A DNA stretch of 30,885 bases from an uncultured Bacilli bacterium (GTDB lineage: Bacteria; Bacillota_I; Bacilli_A; RFN20; CAG-826): assembly GCA_934168325.1 (NCBI GenBank), contig CAKPNG010000018.1, positions 1 to 30,885 on the forward strand, in the 5' to 3' direction. Below, piece after piece: positions 1 through 8,256 of the stretch. Position 1 is the stretch's first letter. The number at the start of each line of letters is the position of its first letter. A program made the position numbers and the translations under genes. The notes beneath the pieces were generated by a model that ran no database searches, was not told the origin of the DNA, and saw nothing but the letters and a program-made list of their open reading frames with translations.

Positions 1-92
1 ACCTCTTTTTATTTCTGCAAATTTAATTATAGGGCTCTTTTATTTTTTTATCGACCTACAAATATGAAACGCAAACATATATAAATAAATGA

Positions 93-121
93 TTGTTAAA
101 ACACGTAATTTATTGTAAAAT
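93..121 (+). promoter_or_regulatory. Sigma-A-type promoter of secDF
   Basis: TTGTTA at 93-98 and TAAAAT at 116-121 are separated by exactly 17 bases, a near-consensus housekeeping promoter. Transcription would start near 128, leaving a leader of about 45 bases with the ribosome site AAAGGTGA at 161-168 before the ATG at 175. I see nothing else recognisable in 1-92. Confidence 0.65.
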
Positions 122-174
122 ATCAAAGATTGTTTAATACAATTTATAAATGTAATTTATAAAGGTGATTGTTT

Positions 175-3042
175 ATGAAAAGATTTATTGGTTATCTAAT
201 GATGTGTATAAGTATATTAATATCTGTTTTTGTTGGATTTATTCCAACATTCTACAATGTTAATGCTAGTGGCGATTATGCAAGTGGTCGTGAATTTATT
301 TATCAAATTAAGGCTAAAAGTTTACCTAGCAACAACATGAATTATATTAATGAAAATTCTGATTCTAAAACAGAAGAAGATTTAGTTAAAGATATTGATG
401 ATGTTTTAGATACTTTGAAAGATAGATTAAATAAAGCTGAAATTAGTAATCCTATAGTTGAAAAACTTGAAGGAAAAAATGTTAATGAAGAAAACGGAAT
501 TTATACAATCCGTGTTGCATATAAAGCACAATATGAGCAATTATATGATGCAATTAACAGTTATTTAACTTTTGATTGGAATTTAAGTGTTTCCATTATT
601 CAAGATAATTATTCTCCAAGTCAAAATAATAACGAAGGCAAAGCTCAATTATTTAAAAGAGGAAAAGCTACATTAGATACAAGTAGTGGATCTCCTATTA
701 TCAAAATGCCTTTAGCAAATCAATCATTCTTTTATGATAATATTTACAAAAAAGTTACTGCTTCCTCAGAAGATACATCAAATGCATTCAATTTTAAAGA
801 TTTGATGGTTAAAAATGAAGGTGCAACAACTGATGAAAATACTCCTGAAGATAAGGACTATATTTATATCGTTAATAACTGGGCAAACGAATATAACATT
901 GAAAGTGCTGTAAGTAGTTCAACTTCATCAAACTATTATTCTGATGCTGTTAATAATGTTTTGTATAAATTAAATACTAAGTCTCCTTCAGATATATTTG
1001 CTGATTATGATGCAAATAATGAAAGTAAAGATGGCTACAGCACTATTTTAATTAAATATTCTGATTATTTACCAAGTTCATTAAATAGTGTTACAGATAA
1101 AGCAGTATTACAAAGACTTGTTTTAGCTTTATCAAAGATTGAATTAAATAAACTAAATTCAAATTCGATTGGATATGATATCGTATTACTTAATTCAACT
1201 TTCCCAACTACATCAACAACTACAAATGTAGTTCCTGCATTAGTTGAAAAGTTAAAATCACATGGCAATTTAACTATTAATGCATTATTATACGCTACAA
1301 TCGCTGCATTTATATTAGTTGCCTTATTTATGACATTAAATTATGGTTTACCTGCATTAGGAGGCTTCGCTCTTGTCAGTGCAACAACACTTTGTAGTGC
1401 CGCGCTATTGTCATTCTTTGGTGTTGAATTTAATATAGGTACTATTTTAGCTTTAATAACAGTAGCTGTAATTTCTATATTTAGTGTTTGTATTTACTTT
1501 AATAAAGTAAAAGAAGCTTGCTATTCTGGTAAAGTCTTAAAGAAAGCAAATACTGAAGCTAGTAAAAAGACTTTTGTTTATCATGCAGATATATCTCTTA
1601 TTACTTTGATAGTTGGTGTTATTGGCTACTTATTTAATAATCCAATAATTATGTCCATTGGTGCTATTTTAATTGTTGGTGGATTATTAAACTTCATATT
1701 TAACAGCTTAGTTTTAAGAGGATTATATTGGTTATTAGCTAATTCTTCATATATTGAAGAACATGTCAACTTATTAAGAATTAGAAAAGACTTTATTCCT
1801 AATTTAAGTAAAGATGAAAAACCTACATATTTCGATGAATTTAAGAAAGCAAAAGTTACTAAGAAAAACACTATTATTACTAGTGTTATATTAGGCTTAT
1901 TACTTGTAGGTAGTATTATTTCATTACCATTAACAACAGCTTTAAAAGGGAATGTTTATGGTGCTAATACTAGTGAGGCTCAAACTTCTCAAATTTATAT
2001 TCAATATAACATTGATGCTAATGATGAATCCAAAAATGGATTTACTACAATAACAAATATTGAAGAAAATTTAATTAATAATATTGTCACTAAAAATAAT
2101 GAAAAAGCATCTAAATTAAATTATACAACTGGTAATACAAAGGTAATGTATTACACAACTACAATAGATGATAAAGGCAATAATCAATATACATTTACGT
2201 ATGTTATTACATTAAATGCAATATATGATGATAGTGCTAATTATTACTATGTTGCTGATGGAAGTACAAATGTTCCTCAAACGTTAGAGGCTAAAGGATT
2301 AGTTGATGTCGTCTCTGATATTATTAAAGATGGAACAATTAAAGATTCTGTAAGTAATGCTACTGTTTATTTAGGCACAAGTTATAATTATTCTGATGAT
2401 TACTTAAATTATGATGCATTTATTTATGTTGTAATTTCTATAGCAATTGCTTCTGCTTATATTTTATTGAGATATGGCTTTGGAAAATTTGTAATTTCAT
2501 TATTATTTGTAAGCGCAATTTCAACGATTTCTATCGGATTCTTCTCTATTTTACAAGTTGGATATGCAAGTACTAATACAATTGGATTAGTATTAATTAT
2601 TATGTTAGCTTATGGCTCATTATTATATTATTTCACTAAAGAAAAGGATTATTTGAAAGATAATCATTCTCAAATCTCTTCTTTATGTGATAAAGAACAA
2701 TTATTAAGTGAAATTCATGCTATAAGTAGATATCAATTACTTAATATATCGGGTATTAGTTTATTAGCAATTGTACCATTTATAATTTCACAATCATTCA
2801 AACAAACTATTATATTAATGGTTGTATTGTCATTCTTCTTGATTATGTTAGCTTTAAATTCCTTATTAGATCTTAGTGAACATATATGTTTAATTACATG
2901 GGAAAGAACTAAGAATAATTATCACAAGATGGCTATAAAGCATCAAACTAAGATAGAAGAAAAGAATAAGAAAAATAAGAAAAAAGCAAAAGATACAAGT
3001 GATGGCCCACAAGAGGCAACATTTATTGGTATTAACGATTAA
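175..3042 (+). CDS. secDF: SecDF, Sec translocase accessory membrane protein (SecD-SecF fusion)
   Basis: RND-family partner of SecYEG that uses the proton gradient to help pull exported proteins out of the membrane. It reads as one 955-residue chain with the SecD half first. There is an N-terminal membrane anchor (about 4-27), then an extracellular P1 domain holding the SecD-type stretch DIDDVLDTLKDRLNKAEIS. A first cluster of membrane helices covers about 365-530. The SecF half follows, with an anchor at about 563-590, an extracellular domain, then helices at about 747-905 and a lysine-rich cytoplasmic tail. The usual GLDLxGG motif of SecD is replaced by ASGREFIYQI, so the protein is well diverged. 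The reading frame opens at a TTG at 169, but the ATG at 175 is better spaced from AAAGGTGA (161-168). It is followed by a terminator and by recJ, an order also seen in Bacillus, where secDF lies close to recJ and relA. Confidence 0.85.
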   Translation: MKRFIGYLMMCISILISVFVGFIPTFYNVNASGDYASGREFIYQIKAKSLPSNNMNYINENSDSKTEEDLVKDIDDVLDTLKDRLNKAEISNPIVEKLEGKNVNEENGIYTIRVAYKAQYEQLYDAINSYLTFDWNLSVSIIQDNYSPSQNNNEGKAQLFKRGKATLDTSSGSPIIKMPLANQSFFYDNIYKKVTASSEDTSNAFNFKDLMVKNEGATTDENTPEDKDYIYIVNNWANEYNIESAVSSSTSSNYYSDAVNNVLYKLNTKSPSDIFADYDANNESKDGYSTILIKYSDYLPSSLNSVTDKAVLQRLVLALSKIELNKLNSNSIGYDIVLLNSTFPTTSTTTNVVPALVEKLKSHGNLTINALLYATIAAFILVALFMTLNYGLPALGGFALVSATTLCSAALLSFFGVEFNIGTILALITVAVISIFSVCIYFNKVKEACYSGKVLKKANTEASKKTFVYHADISLITLIVGVIGYLFNNPIIMSIGAILIVGGLLNFIFNSLVLRGLYWLLANSSYIEEHVNLLRIRKDFIPNLSKDEKPTYFDEFKKAKVTKKNTIITSVILGLLLVGSIISLPLTTALKGNVYGANTSEAQTSQIYIQYNIDANDESKNGFTTITNIEENLINNIVTKNNEKASKLNYTTGNTKVMYYTTTIDDKGNNQYTFTYVITLNAIYDDSANYYYVADGSTNVPQTLEAKGLVDVVSDIIKDGTIKDSVSNATVYLGTSYNYSDDYLNYDAFIYVVISIAIASAYILLRYGFGKFVISLLFVSAISTISIGFFSILQVGYASTNTIGLVLIIMLAYGSLLYYFTKEKDYLKDNHSQISSLCDKEQLLSEIHAISRYQLLNISGISLLAIVPFIISQSFKQTIILMVVLSFFLIMLALNSLLDLSEHICLITWERTKNNYHKMAIKHQTKIEEKNKKNKKKAKDTSDGPQEATFIGIND

Positions 3043-3043
3043 G

Positions 3044-3064
3044 AAAAAGGCGAAAGCCTTTTTT
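3044..3064 (+). terminator. Intrinsic terminator after secDF
   Basis: A perfect 8-bp stem AAAAAGGC (3044-3051) / GCCTTTTT (3056-3063) closed by a GAAA tetraloop, with the T run forming the tail. It starts two bases after the secDF stop codon and ends nine bases before the recJ ATG. Confidence 0.8.
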
Positions 3065-3072
3065 ATTTAAAT

Positions 3073-4623
3073 ATGAAGACATTTCTTGATAAATTATTAG
3101 AATATTACGACATAACCAAGGCGGATTTTGATCTACTTCTTAATGAAGATGATAATTTACCTAGTTTTTTAAATTTCAATAAAATCGATAAAGCAAGTGT
3201 TTATTTAAAAGATAAAATTAAAAACAATGCTAAGATTTTGATTTATGGGGATTACGATTGTGATGGAATAATGGCTACATCAATAATGTATTTAACATTA
3301 GAAAAATTAGGAATAAAACCTGGATTTTATATACCTTTTAGGGAAAAAGATGGATATGGCTTGACTATTGAAAATATTGATCGTTTTCATCAATTAAATT
3401 ACGATTTAATAATTTTAGTTGATAATGGTATTACCTTAACTAACGAAATAGATTATTTAAATAAATTAGGTATGGAAGCTTTAATTATAGATCACCATAC
3501 CCCTAAAGATATTTTACCTAATGCAAAATATATAATTCATCCTAGTGTTTCTGATTTTGGTGATATCAATATGAGCGCAGGAGCGGTTTCTTTTTATTTT
3601 AGTGAAGCATTGTTAGGTTATACTGATCCATATTTATTATCTTTAGCTTCTATATCAATTTTAAGTGATGCTATGCCTATGATTGATTATAATAAAAAAT
3701 TAGTTAAAAAGGGATTAATTTATATTAATGAGTATAAATTTCCTAATTTATGCTTATTATTAGAAAAAAATGAAAATATTAGCGAAATAGATTTATCAAT
3801 GAATTTAGTACCAAAAATTAATGCTATTGGAAGACTAGTTAATGATAATAATTTATTTAATATAGTAAGATATTTTATAACTAAGGACTTAGTCAAAATA
3901 AAAGCATTAACTTTTTGGATTAATAGTGTCAATGAAAAAAGAAAAGAATTAGTGAAAGAAATATCAATTAATTTAGATCTAAATAGTAATGATCCAATGA
4001 TTATTGAAGTTATGAATATAAATGAAGGATTAACAGGATTAATTGCTAATAAGATTTTAAATGAGCAAAATAAAGCAGCATTAATTTTAATAGAAGAATT
4101 AGATAATAAAGATATATTAAAAGGCAGTATAAGAACTAAAGATGGATTTGATATCATTGATGCTTTTAATAATATAGAAGATTTATTACTTTCTTATGGA
4201 GGCCATAAAAACGCAGGTGGAATTAGACTTAAGAAAGAAAATTTGGAGATTGTTAAGCAAAAATTATTTGAATATGCAATAAATCATCCTTTTATTGAGA
4301 CTAATAAAAAATATATAAATATAGGACTTAATGAAGTTACTAATGAAAATTATAAATTATTAAGAGCTTTTGCTCCTTTTGGGCAAGATAATCCAGTGCC
4401 TATTTTTGAACTTTCTAATTTTTATACAAAAGAATTAGTTTTTAGTCGCGATAAAAAGCATATAATTACGCCATTAGGAATTAATTCATCATTAATCTAT
4501 TTTAATTTTGATATTAATCTATTAAATTATAATTTTGTAAATTTTATCGGCACTTTTGAAGATAATTTCTTTAAAAACACACATAAAGCGCAATTTAAAG
4601 TAATTTCATATTACAAAAATTAA
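3073..4623 (+). CDS. recJ: RecJ, single-strand-specific 5'-3' DNA exonuclease (short form)
   Basis: DHH-family nuclease of recombination and mismatch/base-excision repair. The DHH phosphoesterase motifs are intact: YGDYDCDG (residues 58-65), DNG (117-119) and IDHHTP with D140-H141-H142. The DHHA1 substrate-binding motif GGHKNAGG is at 376-383. The OB-fold region follows (FGQDNPVP). At 516 residues it is much shorter than the Bacillus subtilis protein (about 790) and closer to the core nuclease, so the extra C-terminal Firmicute domain is missing. No Shine-Dalgarno is visible before the ATG, which sits nine bases after the secDF terminator hairpin; its own promoter is not obvious. The stop is followed after 21 bases by rel. 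Bacillus has apt between recJ and relA; it is absent here. Confidence 0.9.
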   Translation: MKTFLDKLLEYYDITKADFDLLLNEDDNLPSFLNFNKIDKASVYLKDKIKNNAKILIYGDYDCDGIMATSIMYLTLEKLGIKPGFYIPFREKDGYGLTIENIDRFHQLNYDLIILVDNGITLTNEIDYLNKLGMEALIIDHHTPKDILPNAKYIIHPSVSDFGDINMSAGAVSFYFSEALLGYTDPYLLSLASISILSDAMPMIDYNKKLVKKGLIYINEYKFPNLCLLLEKNENISEIDLSMNLVPKINAIGRLVNDNNLFNIVRYFITKDLVKIKALTFWINSVNEKRKELVKEISINLDLNSNDPMIIEVMNINEGLTGLIANKILNEQNKAALILIEELDNKDILKGSIRTKDGFDIIDAFNNIEDLLLSYGGHKNAGGIRLKKENLEIVKQKLFEYAINHPFIETNKKYINIGLNEVTNENYKLLRAFAPFGQDNPVPIFELSNFYTKELVFSRDKKHIITPLGINSSLIYFNFDINLLNYNFVNFIGTFEDNFFKNTHKAQFKVISYYKN

Positions 4624-4631
4624 TTTTGTAG

Positions 4632-4644
4632 TAAAATAACTATT
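4632..4644 (+). promoter_or_regulatory. -10 element and 7-base discriminator of rel (predicted leaderless start)
   Basis: TAAAAT at 4632-4637 is followed by exactly seven bases and then the ATG at 4645, so transcription would begin at or next to the start codon. No Shine-Dalgarno is present. A weak -35 (ATTACA, 4610-4615, 16-base spacer) lies at the recJ 3' end. Confidence 0.5.
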
Positions 4645-6882
4645 ATGGAAGAAATATTGAACGAAATTAATAAAGAGATTAAACCTAATGGTGGCTATAA
4701 AATGCATTCTTATCAAGATGTAAAAGCTAATTATTTAACTTACATTCATAATGAAGATAGCATCAAATTAATTGATGATGCATATGCATTTGTAGAAAAA
4801 AAGCATGCAGGAATTTTTAGAAAAAGTGGTGAGCCTTACATTCATCATTTACTCGAAGTAGCCTATATTTTAACAACTTTACAATGTGGACCTATTACCA
4901 TAGCAAGTGGTTTATTACATGATGTTGTTGAAGACACAGATACTACAATAGATGATATAAATAGATTATTTGGGCCAGAATGTGCTCAAATAGTTGATGC
5001 TTTAACCAAAATTCAAAGATTAAAATTATCACATAGAACACAGGAAGAATTCGAAGCTGAAGATCGTCGAAAAATTTTCCTTGGCATGGCTAAAGATATA
5101 CGTGTTATTTTAATTAAATTAGCTGATCGTTTACATAATATGCGAACTGTAGAAGCTTTAAAACCAGAAAGACAACAAGCATTAGCTAAAGAAACTTTGG
5201 ATGTTTTTGCTCCGATTGCTCATCGTATTGGTGTTTATAGAATAGAAAGTGAATTAGAAGATTTGTCTTTAAAGATTCAAGAACCTCAAAAATATAATGA
5301 AATATTGGATTTATTGAATAATAAAATTAAAAATAGAGGAAAAGCTCTTGAAACTTTAAAAAAGAAAATTGCTGATATTATTCTTAAAAATAATATTAAT
5401 TTTGAAATTGAAAGCAGAGTTAAGTCTATTTATTCCATTTATAAGAAAATGTATCTTAAAGGACATAGTTTCGATGAAATTTATGATGTTTTAGCATTGC
5501 GTGTTATAACTGAAACTGAAATTAATTGTTATGAAATTTTAGGGTTGATTCATGCTCAATTTAAGCCAATTCCTGGAAGATTTAAAGACTATATTGCAGT
5601 TCCTAAACCAAATATGTATCAATCACTCCATACATCGATTATTGCTGGCGATGGTAATATTTTCGAAGTTCAAATAAGAACTAAAGAAATGGATGAGGTT
5701 GCTGAAATTGGTATTGCTGCTCATTGGCGTTATAAAGAAGGAGAAAAATATAACCCTAAAAAAGAGCAACAAGAGATAGAAGAGAAGCTACATTGGTTTA
5801 GAGACTTTGTTTCTATTAGCTCTGAAAGTAGTGATGAAACTGCTCAAGAATATATGAAGCATTTGTCAAAGGATATATTCGAAGCAAACGTTTATGTGTT
5901 TACTCCAAAAGGTCGTGTTATTGATTTACCAGCGGGTTCAACACCTTTAGATTTTGCGTATAGAATACATACAAAAGTTGGAGAACAAGCTGTTGGAGCT
6001 ATCGTAAATAATATGCTTGTCCCTTTAAATACTGTATTAAAAACTGGCGATGTAGTTGATATTAAAACCTCTAAAACTTCAGCCGGTCCTAATGAAGGAT
6101 GGCTTAATATTGTAAAAACTAATTCTGCTAAATCACGTATTAAAAAGTTTTTACAAAAGAAGAATAATGATTTATTAAGAGATGATAAAATCTCTAAAGG
6201 AAAACAATCTTGTGTTGATTTCTTTAAGGATAGAGGAGTAGATGAAAAGGAAATGGAAAACTTATTATCTACTGAAAATGTACTAAAAAACTACCATTTC
6301 GATAATTTAGAAGAATTATTTATTGGTGTAAGCAATCATAATCCTAACCCTGCTTTAATATGTGATTTTTTAGGAATAAAAAGAAAAGAAATACAAAATT
6401 TAAACTTATCAAAGAAGGTTGAAATTAATAATGACAATTGCCCAGTATATGTAAAAGGAACAGGTTCAGGGTTAAAAATTAGCCTTGGAAATTGTTGTAC
6501 TCCTATACCTGGAGACACCATTGTTGGCTACGTAACTAAAGGTATGGGAATTACTGTTCATAGAGCCGCTTGTCCAAACTTAAAAAACGCTAAGAGTCGT
6601 TTGATAGATGTACATTGGAAAGATAATTTAGGCATAGCTGATTATCCAGTTGATATACAATTAGAGTGTAACGATAGACCTAATTTACTTGCTGATATTT
6701 TGTCAACCTTAAGCTCAAATAAGATTAAAGTTACAGAGTTAAATGCTAAACTTCATCCAGAAAATTTAACATGTACTGTTTATTGTCAAATTTATGTTCC
6801 TGATTTAAATACTTTAAATAAGATATTTCAAACATTGAAAAATGTTCATGATATCTATGAAGTTAAAAGAAGAGTTCACTAA
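4645..6882 (+). CDS. rel: Rel, bifunctional (p)ppGpp synthetase/hydrolase
   Basis: Long RSH protein that makes and degrades the stringent-response alarmone (p)ppGpp. Domains in order: HD hydrolase with HDVVED at 92-97 and LADRLHNMRT, which carry the metal-binding residues and indicate active hydrolysis; synthetase with RFKDY at 312-316 (the RxKD form typical of bifunctional enzymes), YQSLHT and FEVQIRT; TGS domain at about 413-475 (VFTPKGRVIDLPAGSTPLDFA); a zinc-finger-like region (GNCCTPIPGD); and a C-terminal ACT/RRM domain from about 670. The 745-residue length is normal for the family. The start chosen is the ATG at 4645, supported by the -10 box seven bases upstream. Bacillus carries dtd after relA and before hisS; here rel is followed only by a short intergenic hairpin and hisS. 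Confidence 0.95.
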   Translation: MEEILNEINKEIKPNGGYKMHSYQDVKANYLTYIHNEDSIKLIDDAYAFVEKKHAGIFRKSGEPYIHHLLEVAYILTTLQCGPITIASGLLHDVVEDTDTTIDDINRLFGPECAQIVDALTKIQRLKLSHRTQEEFEAEDRRKIFLGMAKDIRVILIKLADRLHNMRTVEALKPERQQALAKETLDVFAPIAHRIGVYRIESELEDLSLKIQEPQKYNEILDLLNNKIKNRGKALETLKKKIADIILKNNINFEIESRVKSIYSIYKKMYLKGHSFDEIYDVLALRVITETEINCYEILGLIHAQFKPIPGRFKDYIAVPKPNMYQSLHTSIIAGDGNIFEVQIRTKEMDEVAEIGIAAHWRYKEGEKYNPKKEQQEIEEKLHWFRDFVSISSESSDETAQEYMKHLSKDIFEANVYVFTPKGRVIDLPAGSTPLDFAYRIHTKVGEQAVGAIVNNMLVPLNTVLKTGDVVDIKTSKTSAGPNEGWLNIVKTNSAKSRIKKFLQKKNNDLLRDDKISKGKQSCVDFFKDRGVDEKEMENLLSTENVLKNYHFDNLEELFIGVSNHNPNPALICDFLGIKRKEIQNLNLSKKVEINNDNCPVYVKGTGSGLKISLGNCCTPIPGDTIVGYVTKGMGITVHRAACPNLKNAKSRLIDVHWKDNLGIADYPVDIQLECNDRPNLLADILSTLSSNKIKVTELNAKLHPENLTCTVYCQIYVPDLNTLNKIFQTLKNVHDIYEVKRRVH

Positions 6883-6883
6883 A

Positions 6884-6919
6884 AATATTGCTTATAGTCT
6901 TTATTTTAAAGACAATATT
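6884..6919 (+). other. Hairpin between rel and hisS
   Basis: GTCTTTA (6897-6903) and TAAAGAC (6907-6913) form a perfect 7-bp stem with a TTT loop, extended by AATATT (6884-6889) pairing with AATATT (6914-6919) across a 7-base bulge on the 5' side. It starts two bases after the rel stop. There is no T run after it, so it is a weak terminator at best; it could protect the rel 3' end. Confidence 0.45.
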
Positions 6920-6922
6920 ATT

Positions 6923-6945
6923 TATAATATATAAATAAATTGAGG
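6923..6945 (+). promoter_or_regulatory. -10 box and ribosome site of hisS
   Basis: A consensus TATAAT at 6923-6928 predicts a start near 6935. The short leader holds GAGG at 6942-6945, seven bases before the hisS ATG. The -35 (TTTATT, 6900-6905) is poor and lies inside the upstream hairpin. The leader is far too short for a T-box. Confidence 0.5.
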
Positions 6946-6952
6946 TTTTTGT

Positions 6953-8251
6953 ATGTTTAATGTTTTAAAAGGAACACATGATGTTATATTAGATGAAGCT
7001 CGCCAATACTCTTATGTAGAAGAGCTTTTAACTAAGGTCGCAAGTTTATATAACTATAAAGAATTTAGAACGCCAATTATTGAAAGCAGTGATTTATTTT
7101 TACGTAGTGTTGGTGAAGGAAGCGATATAGTCCGTAAAGAAATGTACACATTTTATGATAAGGGCGATCGTTTAATTACACTAAGACCAGAAATGACTGC
7201 TGGAACAATAAGAAGTATGGTTAACAATAAGCTATTTGCTAATCAAGATTTTCCAATTAAGGCTTTTTATGTTGGTCCAAACTTTCGTTATGAAAGACCA
7301 CAACAAGGTAGATATAGGCAATTTAATCAATTTGGTATCGAATGCTGTGGTGTAAATTCTCCATATAGAGATGCTGAAGTTATATCTTTAGGATATAATG
7401 CATTAAAAATGCTTGGTTTTTCTAATTTAAAATTAAAAATTAATTATTTAGGCGATGAAGAAAGTAGAAGCAAATATAGAGATGCTTTAAGAGAATATTT
7501 TGGCAATAAAATCGAAGAAATGTGCGATGATTGCAAAGAAAGATTTAATAAAAATGTTTTAAGAATTCTTGATTGTAAAGTTCCACACGATATTGAAATT
7601 GTTAAAGATGCACCTAGAATTCGCGATTATTTAAGCGAAAATTCAAAAAAATATTTTAATTCTATATTAGAATTTTTAGATAGAATCGGTGTTGAATACG
7701 AATTAGATGATAATTTAGTTAGAGGACTTGATTACTATACTGGTGTAGTTTTTGAATATCATTATGTATCTAATTTAGGTAAAAATTATGGTGCTTTAGG
7801 TGGCGGTGGCCATTATTCAAATTTAATTAATGAAATTGGCGGTCCAAATCTTGAAGGAGTTGGATTAGCACTCGGTATTGAAAGACTTGTAAGTGTTATG
7901 CAAGATGATAATTTATTTGATGATTTAAAATCAAATTTAGATATTTATATTATGCCTTTAGGCGAAAAAGTATTAGAAAGTGCTAATTCATTAGCTAATT
8001 TTTTAAGATTAAACGGCTTTTCAACAGATATTTGCTTAGAGAATAAAAATATGTCTCAAATGTTTAAAAAAGCTGAAAGAAGAGATGCAAGTTTTGCTGT
8101 TATTATTGGCGAAGATGAACTAAATAATGACTGCGTTATCTTAAAGAATTTACATACAAAAGAACAAACTCTAGTTAAAAATGAAGATTTATTAGACAAA
8201 TTAGATGAATTATTTGATGAAGATGAACATCATCATCACGAGGAGAATTAA
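6953..8251 (+). CDS. hisS: HisRS, histidyl-tRNA synthetase
   Basis: Class II synthetase that charges tRNA-His. Visible motifs: KGTHDV near the N-terminus, RPEMTAGTIR (motif 2 region with the amino-acid site), RYERPQQGRYRQFNQFGIE, the histidine-specific LVRGLDYYTG, and GLALGIERL (motif 3), then the anticodon-binding domain from about residue 325. The length of 432 residues is normal. The protein ends in an acidic, histidine-rich tail (DEDEHHHHEEN) that is not part of the family core. First gene of a string in which every downstream gene begins within a few bases of the previous stop; aspS follows after five bases, the usual Firmicute pair. Confidence 0.96.
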   Translation: MFNVLKGTHDVILDEARQYSYVEELLTKVASLYNYKEFRTPIIESSDLFLRSVGEGSDIVRKEMYTFYDKGDRLITLRPEMTAGTIRSMVNNKLFANQDFPIKAFYVGPNFRYERPQQGRYRQFNQFGIECCGVNSPYRDAEVISLGYNALKMLGFSNLKLKINYLGDEESRSKYRDALREYFGNKIEEMCDDCKERFNKNVLRILDCKVPHDIEIVKDAPRIRDYLSENSKKYFNSILEFLDRIGVEYELDDNLVRGLDYYTGVVFEYHYVSNLGKNYGALGGGGHYSNLINEIGGPNLEGVGLALGIERLVSVMQDDNLFDDLKSNLDIYIMPLGEKVLESANSLANFLRLNGFSTDICLENKNMSQMFKKAERRDASFAVIIGEDELNNDCVILKNLHTKEQTLVKNEDLLDKLDELFDEDEHHHHEEN

Positions 8252-8256
8252 TTAAT

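Noticed and set aside
1..92. Riboswitch or leader RNA before secDF
   Set aside because: No stable pairing found, and the region lies upstream of the good promoter at 93-121.
3720..4157. 145-codon minus-strand frame inside recJ
   Set aside because: Antisense to the conserved recJ nuclease domain; composition is that of a shadow frame in AT-rich DNA.
6883..6952. T-box riboswitch before hisS
   Set aside because: The gap is only 70 bases, with no T-box sequence, specifier loop or antiterminator pair.
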